The position numbers and the translations under genes were made by a program. Below, piece by piece: positions 11,299 to 24,400 of a stretch of DNA of 64,000 nucleotides. How positions within the stretch are numbered: the first letter of the stretch is position 1; each line of letters begins with the position of its first letter. The DNA is from Asterias rubens. Its lineage: Eukaryota > Echinodermata > Asteroidea > Forcipulatida > Asteriidae. The DNA is taken from positions 41,386 through 105,385 of the forward strand of contig NW_022985732.1 in NCBI RefSeq assembly GCF_902459465.1. Direction: 5' to 3'. Under the pieces are notes generated by a model, which was not told the origin of the DNA, did not search any database, and saw only the letters and a program-made list of their open reading frames with translations.

Positions 11299-11471
11299 GG
11301 CCTGTATGCTTCTTTTTTGAAAAGGCAAGGGCACCAGAGCATTTTCTCCTTGGTAAAACGCACCCTATGAGGAAATTGTAAATCTGTACTGGATCATTTC
11401 AAGGGCACCAAGGCAATGACCAGGGGCATCGAGGCTATCGCCTTCGTTGCCTCCGTGAAGTATCAGGCCTG
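11299..11471 (+). repeat. Dispersed GGAGGCAACG repeat, inverted partner
   Basis: Bounded by ACAGGCCTGTATGC and GTATCAGGCCTGG. Internally it holds repeated GGGCACCA and CCTTGGTGCCC-type blocks. It is inverted relative to 9018-9160, so the satellite lies between two oppositely oriented copies. Confidence 0.65.
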
Positions 11472-12124
11472 GATTTATTCATGATTGTGCATTTGACTGC
11501 ATCTGTGATCCAACTTCACAAAAAGAAGAAGACAAATCATTACGTGTAACATTTCGCTTATCATTCTTTGTGTTGGCCACACACGCAAAATAAATTACTG
11601 TCAAAGCTATTCTTAATTTTGGCTTTAAACTTAATTTTGGGACAAGAAATACGACAACGTGAAAAGATTTGTCCTTTATGGTAATTTGGGTCACAACTGC
11701 AAAATATTTGTGTATTTTACATAAATTATCTTTATTGAGACATTCCCACGAAATGAGTTCACATTACTTTATATACAAAATGCGTACATTTTTCATATAG
11801 AACGCTCGACTTTACTTCCCAAAATACAAAATTCTAAATTCTTATTTTTGTTTTTTTACTCTCTTGGCAAATTTTTTTCCCGCTACTACTTTTAAAACTT
11901 TGCTCACTTTAAAAACTCTTCTTTCCTAAATTTTTCCCAGAGTTGGAATATCTTAGCAAATTTTACAGAAATTTGTGTTTTCTGTAAAATTTGCCTGTGA
12001 CTCAAATTGTGGGAGTGTCTCTGGTCCTATATTGATACTTTGATGATTGTGAAGCCAAGTACAACTTGCACTCAATACAATTAATGCAAGCGGAACACAT
12101 CCTAAAGTTGTATTCTTGGGACCA

Positions 12125-12313
12125 ATCTTCATGACATGCAAGTACGCCATCATTTTAACTAAATTTATTCCTTTTTGGCACGACATGTTTGGATAAGTGT
12201 GATGCACACCTGTCCAAACTCAATGAAATACGAGTACGTCATCAATTTAACCAAATTTATTCATTTTAGGCATGACATGTTTGGACGAGTGTGATTTACA
12301 CCTGTCCAAATTC
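12125..12313 (+). repeat. About 100-bp tandem duplication
   Basis: Two adjacent copies of a block containing AACCAAATTTATTC, a GGCA(C/T)GACATGTTTGGA core and CACCTGTCCAAA. They differ by a few substitutions. The right arm carries the same pair at about 18400-18590. Confidence 0.65.
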
Positions 12314-12315
12314 AA

Positions 12316-13613
12316 AATTAAAAAGTACAATATTTTTTACGAAACGTCACAAAGTTCATTTGAAAATGTTTTTTTTTCTTCTTTGCATTGCTGCGACAGT
12401 AATAGTTAACAGTTCTAAATTTTATTGAGTTTTTTTTTGCATCAGCTGATACAAAAAAAATCTAATCTCAGAGATAACTTTATTTCAACTCAAGGATTGT
12501 AAATGTTGTACTTGGCTGTTTTTATAATTTGAAAAATGATGTAGTAAATTAATTGGTTACCATTCATTAAATGCTGTAGAAAGCACCACTGAACTGTAGA
12601 AGCAGCAGAGTTGTGCAAACGTGTGTGCCGGTCGGTGTGGCTAACTACTATCTGGAAAGTGTGACGACCTAATGATCCAAGAGTTAATGGTTGGGTAAGC
12701 ATTTTATTAAGTGAAATCTTGTTAATGTGGCGCTGGTATTCTGTCTTACCGGTGTCCTACCTTACATGATTGACAAACTATTTCAACTTTCTCGATCTCC
12801 GACAAAAAAACGAAACCTAAGAAAGAAAGGATTTGGTTGCCTGTTGAAGTCTTTGGGGGCCTGTATCAAAAGTGTCAAGGACTGAGGACCATTGCACTTT
12901 TTTGCACATTTTTTACCTGATCATTTTGTTATCCTAAGTTGGTACCCGTCTCTCTATACTGTTCCTGTGTAAACGGGTCTACTTTTTGAGCAACTTCTCT
13001 ACACTGGACATCCTCTTCTGATCTGAGGGAGCCTCTGAACTTGACGGATGATGGAGACTTCTACCCAGATGTTGGTGCGAGGGTCGGAGAAACGAGATTC
13101 TGAACATGGCTATTCACATTTCAATCAGGTACTCAGGCTTTTACATTGGTTTCACTTGTGTTAAGAAGTTTTTACTGTATCAAAAGGAGATATCAAAGAT
13201 GACATTGGGATTGTGTAGGAAGTTAACAGGGTCCTTTATAGAAGAAACATCGTCGCTTAGATAGATGCCGTTGTGCATTAGGTAATTGTAACCGGTTCAA
13301 TTCTCAGCCACAGTAGGTTGTATGTACACTCCTTCGTCAGTTAGAATAGTGTTTAGATTTTAGATTTAGTTAAAACCCCTGTTGAACTGGTTATCAATAT
13401 TCAGTCTATGACGTTAACTATTGGTCTATTTCAGTGACCAATTAACTAGGTTGTCCATTGTAGGTTTTGAGTGGTCAGCTTCATGACAGATTCTACAGTA
13501 GGTATGTTAACGACAATCAGTTGAGGAAATGATTTACAAAATGATGTTGACCAATAGACATTGCTTTTTTAACAAATACTGCCACTGTGGTGTGCATGAT
13601 TTGTATACATTTT
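12316..13613. other. Inner end of left arm, no gene seen
   Basis: AT-rich sequence without a convincing exon. A segment from 12575 to about 13230 is related to spacer sequence at 15108-15820. The arm ends abruptly at the gap. Confidence 0.5.
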
Positions 13614-14113
13614 NNNNNNNNNNNNNNNNNNNNNNNNNNNNNNNNNNNNNNNNNNNNNNNNNNNNNNNNNNNNNNNNNNNNNNNNNNNNNNNNNNNNNNN
13701 NNNNNNNNNNNNNNNNNNNNNNNNNNNNNNNNNNNNNNNNNNNNNNNNNNNNNNNNNNNNNNNNNNNNNNNNNNNNNNNNNNNNNNNNNNNNNNNNNNNN
13801 NNNNNNNNNNNNNNNNNNNNNNNNNNNNNNNNNNNNNNNNNNNNNNNNNNNNNNNNNNNNNNNNNNNNNNNNNNNNNNNNNNNNNNNNNNNNNNNNNNNN
13901 NNNNNNNNNNNNNNNNNNNNNNNNNNNNNNNNNNNNNNNNNNNNNNNNNNNNNNNNNNNNNNNNNNNNNNNNNNNNNNNNNNNNNNNNNNNNNNNNNNNN
14001 NNNNNNNNNNNNNNNNNNNNNNNNNNNNNNNNNNNNNNNNNNNNNNNNNNNNNNNNNNNNNNNNNNNNNNNNNNNNNNNNNNNNNNNNNNNNNNNNNNNN
14101 NNNNNNNNNNNNN
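13614..14113. other. Assembly gap of exactly 500 N
   Basis: A round-number run of N is the usual placeholder for a gap of unknown length between scaffolded contigs. It lies precisely at the inner end of the left arm of the inverted repeat. Confidence 0.99.
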
Positions 14114-15107
14114 CAAGAACTCAGAATATTTACAGAATCAAAGCGTTTTTTGTTTCTTTTCAAACAAATCTAATTAAATTTGACTCCTTTATGGTTTACA
14201 GGTTGCATTTCTTACTTATAAAGAAGGTACAACATTGGTATTCATATACTGCACAAATTTTGACACAAAAAACGTTATCTCAAACTTGCAGCGTTTTCAT
14301 AACACATTTCTTTATTTATTGTTTAACTCAATACAGTTTTTACATCAAGTGGACATTTAGATGAATGTTTACTTGCATGCTTACCAAAATTGAAGGTAAT
14401 GCATGTTCACTAAATTCCCGCAATAAATTTATAAGTTCCATTCACAATAGCGTAACTACCAATGTTGTATCTTCTGTAAAGGCCGCATCTTATAGCTTGT
14501 TCTGTGACTTTATAATCTCAATCTTTGAAAGTTTTTGAAGTCCACAAAGGGACACAGAGAGTCGAAAATTACGAAGTCCAAAAAAGACCAAGTACAAACA
14601 TTGAATATGAGTTTCTGCTCAAAAAATTACTAAGTACAAACAATGGCTAGTTTTTTTGGTCAAAAAAATGACTAAGTCCACAATAGGACACAGAAAGTCA
14701 ATAATTACTAAGTGATTTGGTCAAAAAATGACTAAGTCCACAATGGGACTCCATTTTATTGTTATTTAAAGTCACAACAAGCTATAAGACGATACCTTTA
14801 ATAAGGGGCTGTATTCCATTTTGATGTACCCAGCTATATAATCTAATGGTAATTTGAATTTGACGTCTTGTATAAGTGTCATGTGCAAATTTCTAGTTGA
14901 TTACATTGTTGTGTACATTACTTTGGGATACAGTCTCTTCTGCACCCCTATAGGGGGTGCACTTGGTTGATCAATATTTTAATAATAGGGGGGGTAGGGC
15001 CAAACTTTTTACGCAGTTAATTTCGAACCGTACAACGGCACGAGAAATATTTTTGGCTGACTTAGTCTATATAAAAAAGGCGTTTTTTAAGGGATTGTTT
15101 TGATTTT

Positions 15108-15820
15108 TTTTAAGCACCACTGAACTGTAGAAGCAGCAGAGTTGCGCAAACGTGTGTGCCGGTCGGTGTGGCCAACTACTATCTAGAAAGTGAAGCGACT
15201 TAATGATCTAAGTACGGAAGGAAAGCATTTTATTAAGTTAAATCAAGTAAATGTTTCATTGATAGCCTGTTTTACCAATGTCCTGCCTGACATGATTGAC
15301 AAACTAAAAAGATTGTTTTTCGAAGCCAAAAACAAACTTAAGATATTTTTTTTTCAAAGTCCAAAACACAAGTCAGAAAGGATTCTGTTGCCCGTTAAAA
15401 TGTTTGATGAATCTGTATCAAGTGTACCATCGGACGTCTCCCCCTGTTCGGGCAAACACGTCGCTAAGTTCTTGGAGTAAAGTTTCAAGTTTGAATTTTG
15501 GTTGAAGTGTAAAAAGGACGCTCCCACTCCGTCACCGATTGAGTCCTGTACCATCAGAATAATGAAGACTTCAACCCAGATGATGATGCGCTGATCAGAG
15601 AAACAAGATTCCAACATGGCGGCTGAACCATGTGAAGTTTTGTGACAAGCACAAAAAAACAGAACAGCATACTCAGGAATGTATTGGTTTCACTTGCATT
15701 AGAAGTACTACAATTTTTCATAAATTTGTTTCAAATGAGGTTATACACAAACATCAGATTTGCATCTTCATTGCATTGAGTATCATTACAGGAGATATTG
15801 TAGATGACATTGGGTTTATG
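15108..15820 (+). repeat. Diverged third copy of the inner arm segment
   Basis: The start (AGCACCACTGAACTGTAGAA, then GTGTGTGCCGGTCGGTGTGG) matches 12582-12650 with a few changes. Later landmarks follow in the same order: ACATGATTGACAAACTA, GAGAAAC(A/G)AGATTC, TTGGTTTCACTTG and GATGACATTGGG. Divergence is much higher than between the two arms, so this duplication is older. Confidence 0.7.
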
Positions 15821-15879
15821 GAGGATATCTAGACTGAGAAAAAAACAACTAACCTATCTCTAAACAAATTCTAAACTCT

Positions 15880-16348
15880 TAAGTACAACAAAGTTTCAAA
15901 TCCTACGGAACTACAAATTGCTAATGAAGTCCCAATAAAGTATTGAACATCTAGGATCAACAACTACTCCTACTGATTAACTTCATGTAAGCCTGCAAAC
16001 CAACAAGTGCATGCTAGTGATTTTCGCACCAATTTTAAATTACAATGTTTTTGCGTAAAAATGAGTCCGACGTCGATGTCGGGAAAATTAAGGTTTTATC
16101 AATGACGATAAGATCCTAAGTACAACAAAGTTTGAATCCTACGGAACTACAAATTGCTGATGAAGTCCCAATAAAGTATTGAACATCTAGGATCAACAAC
16201 TACTCCTACTGATTAACTTCACGTAAATCTGCAAACCAACCACTGCATACTAATGATTTTGTACCAATCATAAACTACAATGTTTTTGCATAAAAATGAG
16301 TCTGACGTCGATGTCGGAAAATTAAGGTTTTATCAGTGACGATAAGAT
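15880..16348 (+). repeat. About 235-bp tandem duplication in spacer
   Basis: Two consecutive copies begin CTAAGTACAACAAAGTTT and share GATCAACAACTACTCCTACT, GACGTCGATGTCGG and GACGATAAGATC. They start at about 15882 and 16116 and differ by scattered substitutions and short indels. Confidence 0.85.
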
Positions 16349-19300
16349 CGCTGATAACTTGGTGTATTTTCCATCTAGAAAGACACCTGTGATTCTGCAA
16401 ACAGTGCATGACTAAAGTAACAAAGTGACTTCTTATTTAGATTACCTATTCCTGCTGTGTCTTTTTGGCATAATATTCATAACAAAATCAATCTAACAAG
16501 CAAATTGAGAAATAACTAATTTAGTTATTTGTTTAATAATTCTACACTAATACTGGACTAGTGTTTATGCTTCGTATAACTACCTAGCCATGTGACAAAT
16601 TACTATGTTTGTTCCGAGGTTTAGCTGAATAAGTCTACACTAATACGCTAATAAACACCTAGTTTGATACATTGTACACTTCGCTGTTGTACATGTTGAG
16701 ACGTTCTCATGTTAACCATAAAAGAATTAAAATTATTGATGGACATCGCACAAAATTTGTCTCGTTTCAAAGAGATCTTAAAAATAAAATAAAATACAAT
16801 TGTTGTACTGACAAAAAACTAGTAGGTTGCATTTGTTCCCAACAGTTCAAAATATTAATGACCAAGTGTCTTTGTCACTTTAACATCCTAAATAACTAGA
16901 GAAACAAGATTCAAACATTGCGGCTGAACAAATTTTATGAGTGTTTGTAAACCGCCTGAGTGTCGTCACCATATTCAGCTGGAAAAGGGTTAACCAGTTG
17001 TAAAAAACTGTTTACAATTATCAATAATTAATACCCTGAAGGATTGAAAACACCTAGTGCAGCTAAATTACTATGTTTATGATAAATGTATACAAATCAT
17101 GCACACCACAGTGGCAGTATTTGTTAAAAAAGCAATGTCTATTGGTCAACATCATTTTGTAAATCATTTCCTCAACTGATTGTCGTTAACATACCTACAG
17201 TAGGTACTGTAGAATCTGTCATAAAGCTGACCACTCAAAACCTACAATGGACAACCTAGTTAATTGGTCACTGAAATAGACCAATAGTTAACGTCATAGA
17301 CTGAATATTGTCAACCAGTTCAACAGGGGTTTTAACTAAATCTAAAATCTAAACACTATTCTAACTGACGAAGGAGTGTACATACAACCTACTTTGGCTG
17401 AGAATTGAACCGGTTACAATTACCTAATACACAACGGCATCTATCTAAGCGACGATGTTTCTTCTATAAAGGACCCTGTTAACTTCCTACACAATCCCAA
17501 TGTCATCTTTGATATCTCCTTTTGATACAGTAAAAACTTCTTAACACAAGTGAAACCAATGTAAAAGCCTGAGTACCTGATTGAAATGTGAATAGCCATG
17601 TTGAGAATCTCGTTTCTCCGACCCTCGCACCAACATCTGGGTAGAAGTCTCCGTCATCCGTCAAGTTCAGAGGCTCCCTCAGATCAGAAGAAGATGTCCA
17701 GTGTAGAGAAGTTGCTCAAAAAGTAGACCCGTTTACACAGGAACAGTATAGAGAGACGGGTACCAACTTAGGATAACAAAATGATCAGGTAAAAAATGTG
17801 CAAAAAAGTGCAATGGTCCTCAGTCCTTGACACTTTTGATACAGGCCCCCAAAGACTTCAACAGGCAACCAAATCCTTTCTTTCTTAGGTTTCGTTTTTT
17901 TGTCGGAGATCGAGAAAGTTGAAATAGTTTGTCAATCATGTAAGGTAGGACACCGGTAAGACAGACTACCAGCGCCACATTAACAAGATTTCACTTAATA
18001 AAATGCTTACCCAACCATTAACTCTTGGATCATTAGGTCGTCACACTTTCCAGATAGTAGTTAGCCACACCGACCGGCACACACGTTTGCACAACTCTGC
18101 TGCTTCTACAGTTCAGTGGTGCTTTCTACAGCATTTAATGAATGGTAACCAATTAATTTACTACATAATTTTTCAAATTATAAAAACAGCCAAGTACAAC
18201 ATTTACAATCCTTGAGTTGAAATAAAGTTATCTCTGAGATTAGATTTTTTTTTGTATCAGCTGATGCAAAAAAAAACTCAATAAAATTTAGAACTGTTAA
18301 CTATTACTGTCGCAGCAATGCAAAGAAAAAAAAAAATACATTTTCAAATGAAGTTTGTGACTGTTTCGTAAAAAATATTGTACTTTTTAATTTTGAATTT
18401 GGACAGGTGTAAATCACACTCGTCCAAACATGTCATGCCTAAAATTTAATTTGGTTAAATTGATGACGTACTCGTATTTCATTTTGAGTTTGGACAGGTG
18501 TGCATCACACTTATCCAAACATGTCGTGCCAAAAAGGAATAAATTTAGTTAAAATGATGGCGTACTTGTATGTCATGAAGATTGGTCCCAAGAATACAAC
18601 TTTAGGATGTGTTCCGCTTGCATTAATTGTATTGAGTGCAAGTTGTACTTGGCTTTACAATCATCAAAGTATCAATATAGGACCAGAGACACTCCCACAA
18701 TTTGAGTCACAGGCAAATTTTACAGAAAACAAAAATTTCTGTAAAATTTGCTAAGATATTCCAACTCTGGGAAAAATCTAGAAAAGAAGAGTTTTTAAAG
18801 TGAGCAAAGTTTTAAAAGTAGTAGCGGGAAAAAAATTTGCCAAGAGAGTAAAAAAAAAAAAAATAAGAATTTAGAATTTTGTATTTTGGGAAGTAAAGTC
18901 GAGCATTCTATATGAAAAATGTACGCATTTTGTATATAAAGTAATGTGAACTCATTTCGTGGGAATGTCTCAACAAAGATAATTATTTTATGTAAAATAC
19001 ACAAATATTTTGCAGTTGTGACCCAAATTACCAAAAAGGACAAATCTTTTCACATTGTCGTATTTCTTGTCCCAAAATTAAGTTTAAAGCCAAAATTAAG
19101 AATAGCTTTGACAGTAATTTATTTTGCGTGTGTGGCCAACACAAAGAATGATAAGCGAAATGTTTAACGTAATGATTTGTCTTCTTCTTTTTGTGAAGTT
19201 GGATCACAGATGCAGTCAAATGCACAATCATGAATAAATCCAGGCCTGATACTTCACGGAGGCAACGAAGGCGATAGCCTCGATGCCCCTGGTCATTGCC

Positions 19301-19677
19301 TTGGTGCCCTTGAAATGATCCAGTACAGATTTACAATTTCCTCGTTTTACCAAGGAGAAAATGCTCTGGTGCCCTTGCCTTTTCAAAAAAGAAGCATACA
19401 GGCCTGTTGGTCTATAGAAACAATTCACAACACATGATTCAAGATTTATCATTGTGTTATTGCAACAAATACCCCAGGTGGGAAGGGGCGGGCACAGGTA
19501 ATATGGCAAGTGGCCATTTCTGACATACAGCCGCAAAGGTTTACAGTAATCTTACCCCACAGAAGAAGGGTCAGTGGTCACACGGCAGGTGGATTAATAG
19601 AAAGTACCAATCATTTCCCCCAGGTAGGAAGGGAAAAAGGTCATGTATGTACATATGAACCTCAACATTTAGTTTGC

Positions 19678-20650
19678 TATGACCCAATCCCTAGCAGAAA
19701 GGGATGAAAGTCACGTGTGGTGGTAGTGGTACAACAGTAAGCCACTAATATAAAACGTTACTAAGTTTGCTGCGACACAATCCCTAGCAGAAAGGGATGA
19801 AAGTCACGTGTGATGGTAGTGGTACAACAGTAAGCCACTGATGTAAAACGTTACTAAGTTTGCTGCGACACAATCCCTAGCAGAAACGGATGCAAGTCAT
19901 GTGTGGTGGTAGTGGTACAACAGTAATCCACTAAACTAGTACTTTACTAAGTTTGCTGTGACCCAATCCCTAGCAGAAAGGGATGAAAGTCATGTGTGAT
20001 GGTAGTGGTACAACAGTAAGCCACTAATGTAAAACGTTACTAAGTTTGCTGTGACCCAATCCCTAGCAGAAAGGGATGAAAGTCACGTGTGATGGTAGTG
20101 GTACAACAGTAAGCCACTAATGTAAAACGTTACTAAGTATGCTGCGACCCAATCCCTAGCAGAAAGGGATGAAAGTCATGTATGATGGTAATGGTACAAC
20201 AGTAAGCCACTAATGTAAAACGTTACTAAGTTTGCTGCAACCCAATCCCTAGCAGAAAGGGATGAAAGTCATGTGTGATGGTAGTGGTACAACAGGAAGC
20301 CACTAATGTAAAACTTTTTAAGTTTGCTGTGACCCAATCCCTTGCAGAAAGGGATGAAACACATGTGTGATGGTAGTGGTACAACAGTAAGCCACTAATG
20401 TAAAACCTGTTTAAGTTTGCTGTGACCCAATCCCTAGCAGAAAGGGATGAAAGTCATGTTTGATGGTAGTGGTACAACAGTAAGCCAATAATGCAAAACG
20501 TTACTGAGTTTGCTGTGACCCAATCCCTTGCAGAAAGGGATGAAAGTCATGTGTGATGGTAGTGGTACAACAGTAAGCCACTGCTAGAGAACACGTTGAT
20601 AGGTTCCTAGTTTGCTATGACGCAAACCCCTAGCAGAAAAGGACAGCTCA
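19678..20650 (-). repeat. 93-bp satellite array (right arm)
   Basis: About 11 units in reverse orientation with the same consensus as the left array. This is about ten units fewer than the left arm, which accounts for roughly 0.9 kb of the arm length difference. Confidence 0.9.
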
Positions 20651-21450
20651 GTCATTTAAACAGGGCAAGTGCACCAAGGTGGTTTTTCTTGGTTAAGGGC
20701 ACCTCTATGGAATAATTGCAAGAACATTTCAAGGGGCACCCAGGCAATGACCAGTGGCAACGTTGCCTCCGTAATGCATCAGGCGTGTCGTAGTAACAGT
20801 ATCGAGGATGACATATGGCAATGACCAACTCTCAGGAGAAAGGGAGTTTTAGTCATGTCATGACCCATAAGTTACTAAGTATGCCATAATCCTAACCAGA
20901 GCTAGAAGGCTTTTATCATAAAAGGTGTGCACTCAAGTTTCTTGTTCATTCTTTCAATCGATTAACCCACCCCAGGGGTTAGGGGAGGATCGATCAAAAC
21001 AACAATTGATGATGGTAAACAATTCAATTTCAGATACTCATTTTTTGAAACAAGCTATAAAGCACGAGTTATCGCAAACTAATGTAAGCAACACTGACAG
21101 TTTAAAAACACCTTTACCACAGTTCGGCCATTTTGTCTGGTTCCCGTGTACCGATCAAAACCCGCTCGAAACGCTCAAAGTTTAACAAATAGGAACCAGA
21201 CTTAATTTTGTTGTCAAGCCTCATTTTGTTTCTTGAGACAATCCTGATGGCACTGTCAGTGATAAAGGATCCTTATCTTATTTAAGTACCCATACTGGGA
21301 TGGATGCTCGGCCTCCTCATCAGTAAGACATCTCTCTGGCATCAGGTGGTGGTCGTCGTTGTCGTCGGTGGTGATTTCATCTCCTTGTTCCAGTGCGCTC
21401 TTGCCTCGAGTTCCTCTCAGTGTAGACCGATCCGAAGATGTTGATTCTCT

Positions 21451-24400
21451 TCAGGAGTACTCAATCTCTTGATGCCTGTAAATAAAAAAATAAAAAAATA
21501 AAAAAATTACTTTTACATAAAAAATGAACCTTTGACCCTAACCATCTTGGGGTCGATTTCACAAATGGTTAGAAAGATGAAATAAAACAGTGAAAGTTTC
21601 AGCAAGGTAGGTTAATTGGTTCTACTTGCTGAGAAAACAGAAAGAAGCAAACCCTGCCACAGTAGCGATGAATTCAGCCGAGGTAAAGAATTTGATACAT
21701 CAACAAATTATGTTTGCTTTTTTCCCCAAACATTTAAAAAAAGAATTTGCCAAGGGTTTCCATACGGAAACCAACCCTTTGTCACTGATTTTTGCTCCTC
21801 TGTTTTCACAGATAAAATATAAAACCTCTGAAATAAAAAGGAACCTATTTGTATATCAAAATATTTGGAGGGGTTTACGTTATTTTTCAAAATTTAAATG
21901 TCAACTTTCAATTTGAAGTAGCGCAATTTTCAATCAAACACAGTTAAAAAATCGGCCAGGAGTTTCCTTACGGGTGGCGAACCCTTTGTCACTGAATTTT
22001 TGCTCTTCTGTTTTCAGAGTTCAAAATATAAAACCAAATAGTTGGGGGCTTGTTTTTCAAAACTTATAAATCACCTTATATGAAGTGGCACATTTTTCAA
22101 TGAATAAACCAGTCAAAAAATCGGCTTCCTCATCAGTAAGACATCTCTGTGGCATCAGGTCGTCATCGTTGTCGTCGTCGCCGGTGGTGATTTCGGCTCC
22201 TTGTTCCAGTGAGCTCTCGTCTTGAGATCTCTAAGATGAAATAAAACAGTGAAAGTATCAGCAAAATAGGTTAATTGGTTCTACTTGCTTAGAAAACAGA
22301 AAGAAGCAAAACCCTGTCACAGTAGCGATGAATCCATCCAAGGTAAAGACTTCGATACATCAACAAACTATGTTTGCTTTTTCCCCAAACATTTAAAAAT
22401 AATTGGCCAGGGGTTTCCTTACAGACTGTCACTGATTTTTGCTCTCTGCTTTCACAGGTAAAATATACAACCTCTGAAATAAAACGAACCTATTTGTATA
22501 TCAAAATATTTGGAGGGGTTTCCTGTTATTTTTTCGAAATTTACCAAATGTCAACTTTCAATTTGAAGTGGTGCAATTTTCAATCAACACAGTTAAAAAA
22601 TCGGCCAGGGGTTTCCTTACGGGTGGCAAACCTTTTGTCACTGAATTTTTGCTCTTCTGTTTTCAGAGTTCAAAATATAAAACCAAATAGTAGGGGGCTT
22701 GTTTTTCAAAACTTATAAATCACCTTATATGAAGTGGCGCATTTTTCAATGAATAAACCAGTCCAAAAATCGGCCTCCTCATCAGTAAGACATCTCTGTG
22801 GCATCAGGTCGTCATCGTTGTCCTCGTCGCCGGTGGTGATTTCATCTCCTTGTTCCAGTGAGCTCTTGTCTTGAGATCTATAAGTGTAGACTGATCCGAA
22901 GATGTTGATTCTCATCAGGAGTACTCAATCTCTTGATGCCTGTAAATATAAAAAAATATATATAAAAAAATACTTTTACATAAAAAAATGAACCTTTGAC
23001 CCTAACCATCCTGGGGTCGATTTCACAAATGGTTAGAAAGATGAAATAAAACAGTGACAAGTTCAGCAAAATAGGTTAATTGGTTCTACTTGCTTAGAAA
23101 ACAGAAAGAAGCAAAACCCCGTCACAGTAGCGATGAATCCATCCAAGGTAAAGATTTCGATACTTCAACAAACTATGTTTGCTTTTTCCCCAAACATTTA
23201 AAAAATAATTGGCCAGGGGTTTTCTTACAGACTGTCACTGTTTTTTGCTCTCTGTTTTCACAGGTAAAATATAAAACCTCTGAAATAAAACGAACCTATT
23301 TGTATATCAAAATATTTGAAGGGGTTTCCTGTTATTTTTCAAAATTTACCAAATGTCAACTTTCAATTTGAAGTGGTGCAATTTTCAATCAAACACAGTT
23401 AAAAAATCGGCCAGGGGTTTCCTTACGGGTGGCGAACCCTTTGTCACTGAATTTTTGCTCTTCTGTTTTCAGAGTTCAAAATATAAAACCAAATAGTAGG
23501 GGACTTGTTTTTCAAAACTTATAAATCACCTTATATGAAGTGGCGCATTTTTCAATGAATAAACCAGTCCAAAAATCGGCCGCCTCATCAGTAAGACATC
23601 TCTGTGGAATCAGGTCGTCATCGTTGTCCTCGTCGCCGGTGGTGATTTCATCTCCTTGTTCCAGTGAGCTCTTGTCTTGAGATCTATAAGTGTAGACTGA
23701 TCCGAAGATGTTGATTCTCTTCAGGAGTACTCAATCTCTTGATGCCTGTAAATATAAAAAAATTACTTTTACATTAAAAAATGAACCTTTGACCCTAACC
23801 ATCCTGGGGTCGATTTCACAAATGGTTAGAAAGATGAAATAAAACAGTGAAAAGTTCAGCAAAATAGGTTAATTGGTTCTACTTGCTTAGAAAACAGAAA
23901 GAAGCAAAACCCCGTCACAGTAGCGATGAATCCATCCAAGGTAAAGATTTCGATACATCAACAAACTATGTTTGCTTTTTCCCCAAACATTTAAAAAATA
24001 ATTGGCCAGGGGTTTTCTTACAGACTGTCACTGTTTTTTGCTCTCTGTTTTCACAGGTAAAATATAAAACCTCTGAAATAAAACGAACCTATTTGTATAT
24101 CAAAATATTTGGAGGGGTTTCCTGTTATTTTTCAAAACTTACCAAATGTCAACTTTCAATTTGAAGTGGTGCAATTTTCAATCAAACACAGTTAAAAAAT
24201 CGGCCAGGGGTTTCCTTACGGGTGGTGAACCCTTTGTCACTGAATTTTTGCTCTTCTGTTTTCAGAGTTCAAAATATAAAACCAAATAGTAGGGGGCTTG
24301 TTTTTCAAAACTTATAAATCACCTTATATGAAGTGGCGCATTTTTCAATGAATAAACCAGTCCAAAAATCGGCCTCCTCATCAGTAAGACATCTCTGTGG

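Larger units (their letters stand above)
52..13613 (+). repeat. Left arm of giant imperfect inverted repeat
   Basis: The arm reads, in reverse complement, as 17084-29877. Matching landmarks include the piggyBac-like element (501-1560 against 28404-29433), the SINE near 3720 against 27517, the 793-bp array, the 93-bp satellite, and the inner end at 13600-13613 against 17084-17097. In stretches compared by eye there are only scattered substitutions, but large indels exist. The left arm alone has about 1.27 kb containing POLR1H exon 3 (near 1780-3053) and roughly ten extra satellite copies. The arm runs straight into a run of N. Confidence 0.95.
14114..17083. other. Spacer between the arms, no gene recognised
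   Basis: AT-rich DNA. ORFs at 15190-15480 and 16672-16899 lack recognisable domains or splice context. The spacer contains a diverged paralogue of the inner arm (15108-15820) and a local tandem duplication (15880-16348). Short AAGTCCA(C/A)AA motifs recur at 14540-14750. Confidence 0.6.

Noticed and set aside
13517..14177. ORFs of about 200 codons across the gap
   Set aside because: They consist almost wholly of unknown residues from the 500-N gap.
22706..22915. Acidic 69-aa minus-strand ORF in the 793-bp unit (MRINIFGSVYTYRSQDK...)
   Set aside because: The ATG is a variant of one unit (other units lack it), and the frame lies downstream of the POLR1H stop. I treat it as 3' UTR sequence.
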